A stretch of 64,000 nucleotides of DNA, taken from contig NZ_FZNV01000011.1 of NCBI RefSeq assembly GCF_900188415.1, positions 1 through 64,000 on the forward strand, given 5' to 3'. The DNA is from Maribacter sedimenticola. GTDB lineage: Bacteria > Bacteroidota > Bacteroidia > Flavobacteriales > Flavobacteriaceae. Both the position numbers and the translations under genes were made by a program. How positions within the stretch are numbered: position 1 is the stretch's first letter; each line of letters begins with the position of its first letter. Below, one piece after another: positions 8,520 through 17,346 of this stretch. Under the pieces are notes generated by a model that searched no databases, had not been told where the DNA came from, and saw only the letters and a program-made list of their open reading frames with translations.

Positions 8520-8942
8520 ATGAACGAAATAACTTTACCATATCATTTAATAATTCCATCAATAATTTCAATTTTGATTTTAGGAATAATATTCTTGAAA
8601 AGAAAGCGAATATTTGGAAACGGAAAACTGAAATGGTTTTGGATAAGTTTGACAGTATTCTTTCTATTTTACTTATTTATTGTTGGAGGAGCAACTTATG
8701 ATGACATTTATGCTCAATGGAATTCGAATAAGTTTGACTTAAATCAAGACGGATTTTTTAGCGGAAATGAAATCACGCCTGAACAGCAAGAAGCAATGAG
8801 AAATCTGATAAGTGATACTGGAAGAAATTTTTCATTTATAACTGGATTATTTTTTTCTGGAATTATTGCGTTCTTTGTTTTCGGAATCGGAAAAATAACT
8901 GAATTAATAAAAAAGAAAAAAACTACACACAACACCGTATAA
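8520..8942 (+). CDS. Cassette 7: membrane protein with a single EF-hand-like loop
   Basis: A 140-residue protein with helices near residues 8-25, 38-56 and 103-125. Between helices two and three lies DLNQDGFFSGNE, a 12-residue loop that matches the EF-hand calcium-binding pattern, with Asp at 1, Asn at 3, Asp-Gly at 5-6 and Glu at 12, followed by a helix. Calcium binding is therefore plausible on the non-cytoplasmic side. The last residues (THNTV) are encoded inside the attC site. No partner gene in the cassette. Confidence 0.68.
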   Translation: MNEITLPYHLIIPSIISILILGIIFLKRKRIFGNGKLKWFWISLTVFFLFYLFIVGGATYDDIYAQWNSNKFDLNQDGFFSGNEITPEQQEAMRNLISDTGRNFSFITGLFFSGIIAFFVFGIGKITELIKKKKTTHNTV

Positions 8943-9058
8943 AAATAATTGCGGTTTAGTGCTTAATCAAAGGTCGTTGCGTGTTTGTAACGTCTGATTT
9001 TCCTTCGGAAAATCCTCGCATACAAACCCGCAACTATTCTTATACATAAACGTTGTAC
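8924..9058 (+). repeat. attC-like site 7 (short class)
   Basis: Opens TACACACAAC, complementary to the cassette 7 start GTTGTGTGTA, and ends GTTGTACAG at 9052. The stem pairs GTATAAAAATAATTGCGG with CGCAACTATTCTTATAC. Loop palindrome GGAAAATCC around 9008 (TTTTCCTTCGGAAAA). Confidence 0.9.
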
Positions 9059-9070
9059 AGCATTTAAGAA

Positions 9071-9988
9071 ATGACAGTAACAGACAAAAAATTACAAGCT
9101 GATTACAAAAATCGAATTAACCGAGTTTTTGAGTTTATTGACCAAAATTTGGAATCGGACTTATCATTAAATGCAGTTTCGGAAATTGCTTTTTTCTCAC
9201 CATTTCATTTTCATCGAGTTTTCAAGTTCGTTACAGAAGAAACTCTAAATGAATACGTAAAACGAAGAAGAATAGAAAAATCAGCATCTGATTTATTACA
9301 TAAAAACATAACAGCAACTGAAATAGCACATAAATATGGATTTAGTGATAATTCTTCCTATTCCAGAGCATTTAAAAAGTATTTTGGAGTAAGCCCGACT
9401 GAATTTAAAAACCAAAATCCAAATAAATTTAGCAAGATTCGTCAACTTAAAAGCAAGAACGGACAAGAATATCCTGACTATGAAAAATACATTTGCGTCA
9501 TTAATAATCTTAAAAATTGGATAAAAATGAACGCAAAAATTGAAATTAAAGAAATGCCAAAAATGGAGTTGGCGTATGTATCAAGTATTGGTCCTCATAA
9601 CCTTGAAAATGCGTATGGAAAATTAATGCAATGGGCAACACCAAAAGGATTAATAAACGACCAAACAAAAATGATAACGGTTTATCACGACAGTTTTAAA
9701 GTTACTGAAGCTAACAAAGTGCGAATGAGTGCTTCGATTTTACTTAACAAGGCGGTGGAAACAAATGGAGAAATTGGACTGACAATAATAGAAGCTGGAA
9801 AATTTATTGTTGGAAGTTTTGAAATTGGATTAAACGAATTTGAAAAGTCGTGGACTGGATTATTCGTTTGGATGAACGAAAATGGATATAAGAAAGCCGA
9901 TAGAGAACCTTTCGAAATTTATTATAATAATTTTAATGAACATCCTGAAAGGAAAGCTATTGTTGACTTTTGCATACCAATAGAATAA
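9071..9988 (+). CDS. Cassette 8: AraC-family regulator with GyrI-like effector domain
   Basis: A 305-residue transcription factor. The N-terminal 110 residues form the double helix-turn-helix AraC/XylS DNA-binding unit; the second recognition region reads ATEIAHKYGFSDNSSYSRAFKKYFGVSPTEF. Residues about 150-305 match the GyrI-like small-molecule-binding domain found in SbmC, Rob and BmrR, which often senses drugs or xenobiotics. Its target is unknown because no other gene shares the cassette. It could act on distant chromosomal genes. ATG at 9071 is 12 bases after the cassette arm. Confidence 0.92.
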   Translation: MTVTDKKLQADYKNRINRVFEFIDQNLESDLSLNAVSEIAFFSPFHFHRVFKFVTEETLNEYVKRRRIEKSASDLLHKNITATEIAHKYGFSDNSSYSRAFKKYFGVSPTEFKNQNPNKFSKIRQLKSKNGQEYPDYEKYICVINNLKNWIKMNAKIEIKEMPKMELAYVSSIGPHNLENAYGKLMQWATPKGLINDQTKMITVYHDSFKVTEANKVRMSASILLNKAVETNGEIGLTIIEAGKFIVGSFEIGLNEFEKSWTGLFVWMNENGYKKADREPFEIYYNNFNEHPERKAIVDFCIPIE

Positions 9989-9994
9989 AAAAAC

Positions 9995-10129
9995 GCTGTA
10001 CAACACAGTATATAAGCCATTGCTTGGTCAGTACTACTTTGGAAAATCCTGCGGATTTCCCGAAGTAGTTTTTTACTTGGAAAGGTTCGTGCTAAACCAC
10101 GCAACGGCCCATATACATAAACGTTGGCA
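9995..10129 (+). repeat. attC-like site 8 (short class)
   Basis: Opens GCTGTACAAC, complementary to the cassette 8 start GTTGTACAGC, and ends GTTGGCAAC at 10123. The stem pairs GTATATAAGCCATTGC with GCAACGGCCCATATAC. Loop palindrome GGAAAATCCTGCGGATTTCC. Confidence 0.9.
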
Positions 10130-10151
10130 ACAAGCTGAAAACCGAAAATAA

Positions 10152-10397
10152 TTGAGAAAAACGATTTACATAATTGCAATAATTTTATTAATAATCGGAA
10201 TTCCATTATTTGAATTTATGGCTTTCAATTCTATGGTTAGTTTGAAATACGAAACACGTGAATTGACTGACTGTATTTCTCTTGTTTCTGGAATTGACTT
10301 GTGTAAAGCAATCAAAACATTTCACATTTTAGCTATTCTTTGTGGACTGACATTTATCGGACTTTTAATTTATAGTAAACGGATTTTAAAAAATTGA
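10152..10397 (+). CDS. Cassette 9: small two-helix membrane protein
   Basis: An 81-residue protein starting at TTG 10152. It has two hydrophobic helices (about residues 4-24 and 57-75) and a short exposed loop with two cysteines (DCISLVSGIDLC) that could form a disulphide. Its TGA overlaps the TTG start of the next gene, so the two are likely coupled. No family recognised. The TTG start is supported by the position right after the cassette opening and the lack of an early ATG. Confidence 0.6.
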   Translation: MRKTIYIIAIILLIIGIPLFEFMAFNSMVSLKYETRELTDCISLVSGIDLCKAIKTFHILAILCGLTFIGLLIYSKRILKN

Positions 10398-10759
10398 AAA
10401 TATTAAGCAAAATATTGACTTTAATCACCATAATTTTATTCTCAAGTTGCGGAGTAAAAGAAATGGAATTCGACAAGTCTAAATGGAATGAAAGATTTGA
10501 CGGATTTTATGAATATCGAGAAAATATGGTCCAAGACTTAATGGAAAATCATCTCGAAAAAGGAATGGAATTAAAAAAAGTCATTGAATTATTAGGAGAA
10601 CCTGGTAATTATCAAATTAAAAAAGAAAACGAAATTACTTACGAAATAATGGTTGATTATGGTTGGAACATAGATCCAATGGAAGGAAAAGAATTATACG
10701 TAGAATTTGACAAAGACTCAATTGTAATTGATTTTAGATTAGAACATTGGGAACATTAA
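10394..10759 (+). CDS. Cassette 9: lipoprotein, SmpA/BamE-like fold
   Basis: A 121-residue lipoprotein with TTG start and lipobox ILFSSC (Cys near residue 20). The mature part, GMELKKVIELLGEPGNY...YEIMVDYGWNIDPMEGKELYVEFDKDSIVIDFRL, follows the SmpA/OmlA (BamE-like) pattern: a Gly-Met turn, helix, LLGEP and paired beta strands ending in a D.D..V strand. It is the second gene of a two-gene cassette, overlapping the membrane protein by 4 bases. A role in envelope binding is inferred; it is not the housekeeping BamE, which has a different context. Confidence 0.65.
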   Translation: MKILSKILTLITIILFSSCGVKEMEFDKSKWNERFDGFYEYRENMVQDLMENHLEKGMELKKVIELLGEPGNYQIKKENEITYEIMVDYGWNIDPMEGKELYVEFDKDSIVIDFRLEHWEH

Positions 10760-10771
10760 AAAATAAAAGCC

Positions 10772-10906
10772 AGTTGCCAACACCGTATATAATTTATTGC
10801 TAGTTCTAGCATACTTACGAAAATCCTCGCGGATTTTCTATTCGGTTTTTATTTGCTAAATTAGGTGCTTAAAACACGCAACAAACCATATACAACAACG
10901 TTACCT
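10772..10906 (+). repeat. attC-like site 9 (short class)
   Basis: Opens AGTTGCCAAC, complementary to the cassette 9 start GTTGGCAAC, and ends GTTACCTGC at 10900. The stem pairs CGTATATAATTTATTGC with GCAACAAACCATATAC. Loop palindrome GAAAATCCTCGCGGATTTTC. Confidence 0.9.
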
Positions 10907-10925
10907 GCCATTTAAAAACAAATTT

Positions 10926-11768
10926 ATGAAATTGATGAACATTTTAATTTTTTTACTTTTCGTAACTTTTGCAAACTGCCAATCAAAAATTAAACCAGCC
11001 GAAAAAAATTATGGATTGATTGTGGACGACGATGGAATTTTAGTGGAGAAATTTGATTCAACAATCGTCGATGAAAACAAATACAACCACAACAATACTA
11101 TCTACAAAATAGGCAATAGTTTTAAATACAATTTCGAACACGTAACGCCAACGGGAGAAATCAAGTTTTTCAAGGTCATCAATGACAACAGCGGTTGGGA
11201 GTTCGTGGAATTCGAAAATACAGATTCAACGACAATTAAATATGTAGTCATTGAAGTAGCTAATGGAAATCCAATGGCAGACCATATTCCTGATTACAAC
11301 CAAACCGCTTTAGTTTACAAAAGCGGTAACAACAAAGGTTATTCTATGTCAGGAGCTATTGAAAATGAGGCTAATGTTTGGATTCATCCACCTCGTGATA
11401 AATATTTTGAAATTTTAGAGCTAAATCCATTTCCATATATAAAAGCTCCATATAAGATAGGGACCAAATGGACTTGGAATTTGGGGATTGGAGACCATTG
11501 GGCAGACGGACGTTGGAAAATGTGGGAAGGTCAAATTGAAAATGAGTATAAATATGAAATCACGGACAAAAGAACTTTAAAAACGGACTTGGGCGAAATT
11601 GAATGCTTGGTAATCGAATCCAAAGCCAAAAGCCGAATTGGAGAAACGGTATTAGTCGCATATTTTAATCCTGAGTACGGATTTGTGAAATTGGACTATA
11701 CCAATATTGATGGAAGTAAAACAAATTTGAAATTGACCGAACTTGTGGAAAAGAAAAACGGCAGGTAA
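10926..11768 (+). CDS. Cassette 10: lipoprotein, unknown
   Basis: A 280-residue lipoprotein with lipobox TFANC (Cys about residue 19). The mature part is a beta-rich domain; the second half (PYKIGTKWTWNL near 178 and the YKYEITDKRTLKTDLGEIECLVIESKA stretch) resembles the lipoprotein-localisation-like beta sheets seen in DUF3108-type proteins, where a KW..W opening is usual. The same layout occurs in the lipoprotein at 46904. Its TAA is inside the attC arm GGCAGGTAAC. Role in the envelope; no specific function. Confidence 0.7.
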   Translation: MKLMNILIFLLFVTFANCQSKIKPAEKNYGLIVDDDGILVEKFDSTIVDENKYNHNNTIYKIGNSFKYNFEHVTPTGEIKFFKVINDNSGWEFVEFENTDSTTIKYVVIEVANGNPMADHIPDYNQTALVYKSGNNKGYSMSGAIENEANVWIHPPRDKYFEILELNPFPYIKAPYKIGTKWTWNLGIGDHWADGRWKMWEGQIENEYKYEITDKRTLKTDLGEIECLVIESKAKSRIGETVLVAYFNPEYGFVKLDYTNIDGSKTNLKLTELVEKKNGR

Positions 11769-11958
11769 CACAACCTATAAACAATACGGGCTTCAGGCTT
11801 AATCGAATGGTTTGTGTATTTTTATGAAGTCCGCAAAATCTTTGGGATTTTGCTTTAAACAAGGAATAGAAAAAACAAAACCAAAAGATTTCGCTATGTG
11901 CGTGGCGGAAAGTAAACGCTAGTTTGCTCCCGTACTGTTCATAGCTAAATCGTTACCA
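11760..11958 (+). repeat. attC-like site 10 (long class)
   Basis: Opens GGCAGGTAAC, complementary to the cassette 10 start GTTACCTGCC, and ends GTTACCACC at 11952. The stem pairs CTATAAACAATACGGG with CCCGTACTGTTCATAG as in site 6. The arm also supplies the stop codon of the preceding gene. Confidence 0.9.
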
Positions 11959-11969
11959 CCTATTTGGAG

Positions 11970-12122
11970 ATGCAGCAAAATCTAATCTTTAATTTGAAGA
12001 AAATGGATTTTTATGCCGAAAGAGCTCGAAAACGGATTCGAAAAATAAACGAAATTGGAAAAATATTGCGGACGGACTTTAAAGTACAACACAATCTGAA
12101 CGCAGATGGACTTTTGAGCTAG
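11970..12122 (+). CDS. Cassette 11: small basic protein (50 aa), possibly truncated
   Basis: ATG at 11970, 10 bases inside the cassette, opens a 50-codon frame ending at TAG 12120-12122. The product is very basic (AERARKRIRKINEIGKIL). Its last 12 residues are translated from what looks like the left half of a broken attC site (12084-12120), so the original protein may have ended elsewhere. It sits where every other cassette has its main gene. No family recognised. Confidence 0.4.
   Translation: MQQNLIFNLKKMDFYAERARKRIRKINEIGKILRTDFKVQHNLNADGLLS
12084..12120 (+). repeat. Half attC relic inside cassette 11
   Basis: GTACAACACAATCTGAACGC followed by AGATGGACTTTTGAGCT closely resembles the left half of a long-class site such as the one at 632-668 (GTACAACACAACCTAAACG then TAATGCGGACTTTAGGGCT). 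No right half follows; the next gene begins 52 bases later. This looks like a deletion that fused two cassettes. Confidence 0.65.
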
Positions 12123-12171
12123 TTTACCCATGGACTTCCAACTCGAACGGATTAAAAAAAATGAATTAAAA

Positions 12172-12645
12172 ATGAATATAAAACTAATTTCACTTTTCTT
12201 TATAATCACATCTACGAAGGCAACCTTTAGCCAAGTCAATTCCGCGAAAGAGGCGGAAGAAGTCTTGTCTTGGATAATTGAAAATCCTCAGATTGAAACA
12301 GATAGCATTTTTTCAGAACAATCGGTCAGTGTATTCAAATGGCAGGCTTTAAATCATTCCGAAGTTCAAATGAGAGTTACAGGAATAAGTGAATTCATGG
12401 ATTCTGGTGCTAACTATAAGTTTTTCAAGGAAATTACAATGATTTATATGTTAAGTGAATTCATGAATCAAATAAATGGCGAATCCAGAGAAATAGAATC
12501 GGCTCTTATTGCTCTTAATAATGTCCTGAATTATTATAAAAAAGTAGTCCAAATTGACACCAAATATAAAAATCCAGTATTAGAAGAATATGTTGGCCTT
12601 TCGGAAAAGCATTTAAGAAAAAAGATAAAAAAATTGAAAAAATAA
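12172..12645 (+). CDS. Cassette 11: secreted protein, unknown
   Basis: A 157-residue protein from ATG 12172; its N-terminus MNIKLISLFFIITSTKATFSQ is a signal peptide ending in FSQ. An in-frame ATG at 12130 would prepend 14 charged residues and spoil the signal, so the inner start is preferred. The mature part is helical and ends in a lysine-rich tail (RKKIKKLKK). It contains NSAKEAEEVLSWI near the start and no recognised domain. Exported role assumed. Confidence 0.65.
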   Translation: MNIKLISLFFIITSTKATFSQVNSAKEAEEVLSWIIENPQIETDSIFSEQSVSVFKWQALNHSEVQMRVTGISEFMDSGANYKFFKEITMIYMLSEFMNQINGESREIESALIALNNVLNYYKKVVQIDTKYKNPVLEEYVGLSEKHLRKKIKKLKK

Positions 12646-12687
12646 AGCTAAACGCAATGGACACGGCCTACTTGGGCGAAAAAAACA

Positions 12688-12885
12688 GTTGGTAACAAAA
12701 CCTAAACGCAATGCGGACTTTAGGCCTAAAACCAATGGTCTGTGTATATTTATAATGTCGCTAAATCTTATGGATTTAGCTTTGGACAAGAAAAAATAAA
12801 ACAAAACAATAAGCTTTAGCTTCGTGCGCAGACGGAAACGAAAAGTTTCCTTGCTTCCGCACTACGCTTAGCCCAACCGTTAGCA
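12688..12885 (+). repeat. attC-like site 11 (long class)
   Basis: Opens GTTGGTAAC, matching 8 of 9 bases of the complement of the cassette 11 start GTTACCACC, the weakest match in the array. Ends GTTAGCAGC at 12879. The stem pairs CTAAACGCAATGCGGA with TCCGCACTACGCTTAG. Body almost identical to sites 1 and 12. Confidence 0.88.
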
Positions 12886-12904
12886 GCAATTTAAAATTTC
12901 GTGA

Positions 12905-13495
12905 ATGCAAAAAACACTTTATATAATTATAGTACTTTTTTTCGCTTCATGTCTAGATGCAAATCAGAAATCCGAAAAAGAAATTTTGAGCAAGTTTATG
13001 GATGGAAGAAAAGCTCTTGGGCTTAGTTTAACAGACCATTTCCCATCTGAGCTAAGAGACATTAAAAAATTGAGTATTGGATTTCCTGCGGGAGCTTACG
13101 GGACTGGAATGGCTAGTATGATATATGCTCACCAAGTTGATTCATCTGAATTCAGCAAAACCTATCAAAAACTTAACCTGAACAAGATTCGTTCTTATCA
13201 ACCAACTGATAGTTTATTGATAATTATTGGAGACACCTTAGATTATTCGAAAAAAGAAGATGGAATTCCTATTCCTAATTTTCAATCTTACGAAGGCAAT
13301 TTTGGACCCAACAGCAAGTACTTGTCGGAAAATAACGAAATATATGTTCTTGAATCTAAACCAGGGAAATTTATGGAAGAAGAATATCTTACTTCAAATA
13401 ACAATCTTCCTGCTAAATGGAAAAATGGATTTTCAAGAGGTATCGCTATAAATGAAAAGCAGAGAGAGCTTGTTTACTGGACATGCGTGTGGTAA
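12905..13495 (+). CDS. Cassette 12: lipoprotein, unknown
   Basis: A 196-residue lipoprotein with lipobox FFASC (Cys about residue 16). The mature protein has no domain I recognise; a glycine-rich IGFPAGAYGTGMASMIYAH stretch lies near residue 57-75, and it ends in aromatic VYWTCVW. It is the only gene of its cassette, starts 20 bases after the arm and stops 5 bases before the next attC site. Probably periplasmic or surface exposed. Confidence 0.68.
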   Translation: MQKTLYIIIVLFFASCLDANQKSEKEILSKFMDGRKALGLSLTDHFPSELRDIKKLSIGFPAGAYGTGMASMIYAHQVDSSEFSKTYQKLNLNKIRSYQPTDSLLIIIGDTLDYSKKEDGIPIPNFQSYEGNFGPNSKYLSENNEIYVLESKPGKFMEEEYLTSNNNLPAKWKNGFSRGIAINEKQRELVYWTCVW

Positions 13496-13500
13496 AAAAC

Positions 13501-13697
13501 TGCTGCTAACAAAGCCTAAACGTAATGCGGACTTTAGGGCAAAACCGAAAGGTCTGTGTATATTTATGAAGTCGCTAAATCTTATGGATTTAGCTTTGGA
13601 CAAAAAAATAAAACTAAACAATAAGCTTTAGCTTCGTGCGCAGACGGAAACTCAACGTTTCCTTGCCTCCGCACTACGCTTAGCCCAACCGTTGCCA
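13501..13697 (+). repeat. attC-like site 12 (long class)
   Basis: Opens TGCTGCTAAC, the exact complement of the cassette 12 start GTTAGCAGCA, and ends GTTGCCACA at 13691. The stem pairs CTAAACGTAATGCGGA with TCCGCACTACGCTTAG. Loop palindrome GCTAAATCTTATGGATTTAGC. Confidence 0.92.
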
Positions 13698-13722
13698 CAC
13701 ATTTAAGAAAATCACGCTAAAA

Positions 13723-14280
13723 TTGAAAAAAGAATACATTTTTAAATCTGAAAGACTAGGATTTCGCAATTGGATAGAAAGCGATTTGAAAGAGTTAGAG
13801 ATAATGAATTCGGATGTTGAAGTAATGGAGCATTTCCCAAAAATCTTGACAAAAAAGGAAAATGAGGAATTATTCGAGAAACTAAAACTACATTACAAAA
13901 AACACAACCACACTTATTACGCAACTGAAATACTGGCTAATAATGAATTTATTGGTTTTATCGGTTTAGCTTATCAGGAATATCAAACTGAATTTACTCC
14001 AGCTGTGGATATTGGATGGAGACTGAAAAAAAGTGCTTGGGGAAAAGGATTTGCTACCGAAGGAGCGAAAAAATGTCTTGAATTTGCATTTAACAAACTG
14101 AATTTAAATAACGTAATCTCAACTTGTACGGAGAAGAATACGAAATCTGAAAACGTTATGAAAAAAATCGGAATGGAAAAAATGGGAAAATTTAATCATC
14201 CTGAACTAAAAGAATATCCAGAATACGAAAAAAACATTTGTTACGGAATAAATAAAAACGTGTGGCAACAACGTGTATAA
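13723..14280 (+). CDS. Cassette 13: GNAT-family N-acetyltransferase (RimJ/RimL-like)
   Basis: A 185-residue acetyltransferase of the Acetyltransf_3 (RimJ/RimL) type. Strand-turn EFIGFIGLAYQ lies near 80, the acetyl-CoA binding segment GWRLKKSAWGKGFATEGAKKCLEFAF is at about 103-128, and ENVMKKIGMEKMGKF at about 143-157. Substrates of such enzymes range from ribosomal protein termini to antibiotics, so the target is open. TTG is the start at 13723. The last residues (NVWQQRV) are encoded by the attC arm GTGTGGCAAC and the following bases. GNAT genes are frequent integron cargo. Confidence 0.9.
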   Translation: MKKEYIFKSERLGFRNWIESDLKELEIMNSDVEVMEHFPKILTKKENEELFEKLKLHYKKHNHTYYATEILANNEFIGFIGLAYQEYQTEFTPAVDIGWRLKKSAWGKGFATEGAKKCLEFAFNKLNLNNVISTCTEKNTKSENVMKKIGMEKMGKFNHPELKEYPEYEKNICYGINKNVWQQRV

Positions 14281-14393
14281 TTAATGGCTGGTTCTCGCCT
14301 ACTTACGAAAATCCTTGCGGATTTTCTATTTGGTTTTTATTTGCTAAATTAGGTGCTTAAACACGCCGCTAATCATACACAAAACCGTTGTAT
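14260..14393 (+). repeat. attC-like site 13 (short class)
   Basis: Opens GTGTGGCAAC, complementary to the cassette 13 start GTTGCCACAC, and ends GTTGTATGC at 14387. The stem pairs CGTGTATAATTAATGGC with GCCGCTAATCATACAC. Loop palindrome GAAAATCCTTGCGGATTTTC. Its first 21 bases code for the acetyltransferase C-terminus. Confidence 0.9.
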
Positions 14394-14474
14394 GCAATTA
14401 AAACTCAAACACAGAATACAGAATACAGAATATAGAATATAGGAAATTATTAAAGCATTAATAAGAGCAATTGG

Positions 14475-16376
<1,902 letters not shown>

Positions 16377-16386
16377 ATTTAAAAAC

Positions 16387-16521
16387 TGCATACAACACCG
16401 TGTATAATTAATTGCTTGGTCTGTGTGTACTCGGAAAATCCTACGGATTTTCCTCTGGTTCGTTTTCTTTTACTAATTTAGACCTAGCCAACGCAACTAA
16501 CCATACACGAACACGTTAGCA
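16387..16521 (+). repeat. attC-like site 14 (short class)
   Basis: Opens TGCATACAAC, complementary to the cassette 14 start GTTGTATGCA (the same arms as cassette 5), and ends GTTAGCAAT at 16515. The stem pairs CGTGTATAATTAATTGC with GCAACTAACCATACACG. Confidence 0.9.
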
Positions 16522-16527
16522 ATAATT

Positions 16528-17127
16528 ATGAAAAACCTAATTTTTATTATCTCGATTTTACTATTCATCGCTTGTAAAGAGGAAAAAAAAGTAAAACTTG
16601 CTGAAGGAGTTGTTGATTGCAATGACCTATTTCAAAACAATGAAGGAACTTGGTTTTTGAACAATCAACCATACACAGGGACTTGTGAAAGTTATGAAAA
16701 TGGTGTAATTCAGTCCTATTCAGAATTTAAAGATGGACTTGTAAATGGAAAAATGAAATATTTCTTTCCAAATGGTCAAGTTGAAGAAGAGGTTGAATGG
16801 ACAAATGGACTTGCCAATGGAAAGGTAAAATACTATCATGAAAATGGTCAAGTAGCTGAACTGGGACAAGTCGAAAATGAATCTAAAGAAGGAATTTGGA
16901 AAGTCTATTATCCGAATGGACAACTCAAAAACCTAGAAAACTGGAAAAACGGACAACTTCAAGATTCTGTATATAGCTATTTTGAAAATGGGAACATGCA
17001 TTCAAAAGGTATATTTGTGAACGGAAAAGAAGATGGAAGATGGGTTATGTTCGATAGTATAAGTGGAGATGTTGACGGGTATCTTTATTACGAAAATGGA
17101 GAAGCAATTCGAGCGGAAAAAAAATAA
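16528..17127 (+). CDS. Cassette 15: MORN-repeat lipoprotein
   Basis: A 199-residue lipoprotein (lipobox LLFIAC, Cys about residue 16). From about residue 50 to 190 it is made of MORN-type repeats such as ENGVIQSYSEFKDGLVNGKMKYFFPNGQ and YHENGQVAELGQVENESKEGIWKVYYPNGQ, with the usual NG..G....Y spacing. Such proteins in Bacteroidota are often labelled YwqK-like; most have no proven role. Starts 13 bases into the cassette and stops one base before the next attC site. Confidence 0.85.
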   Translation: MKNLIFIISILLFIACKEEKKVKLAEGVVDCNDLFQNNEGTWFLNNQPYTGTCESYENGVIQSYSEFKDGLVNGKMKYFFPNGQVEEEVEWTNGLANGKVKYYHENGQVAELGQVENESKEGIWKVYYPNGQLKNLENWKNGQLQDSVYSYFENGNMHSKGIFVNGKEDGRWVMFDSISGDVDGYLYYENGEAIRAEKK

Positions 17128-17128
17128 C

Positions 17129-17330
17129 TATTGCTAACAATACCTATAGCAAATAGGGCATAAGGTCTATATTTAAAGGCTTGGGTATGTTTGCCATGTC
17201 CGCCAAATCTTTTGGATTTGGCAATTTAAAAAATGAAAGTAATTACAAAACAAAAAGCTTTGGCTACGAGCGCAGACGGAAACGAAAAGTTTCCTTGCCT
17301 GCCCTACTTGCCATAGCCGCACCGTTAGCA
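17129..17330 (+). repeat. attC-like site 15 (long class)
   Basis: Opens TATTGCTAAC, complementary to the cassette 15 start GTTAGCAATA, and ends GTTAGCAAA at 17324. The stem pairs CTATAGCAAATAGGGCA with TGCCCTACTTGCCATAG. The inner palindrome is GCCAAATCTTTTGGATTTGGC. The inverted site at 39333-39534 has nearly the same body. Confidence 0.92.
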
Positions 17331-17346
17331 AACATTAAAAAAAAAA

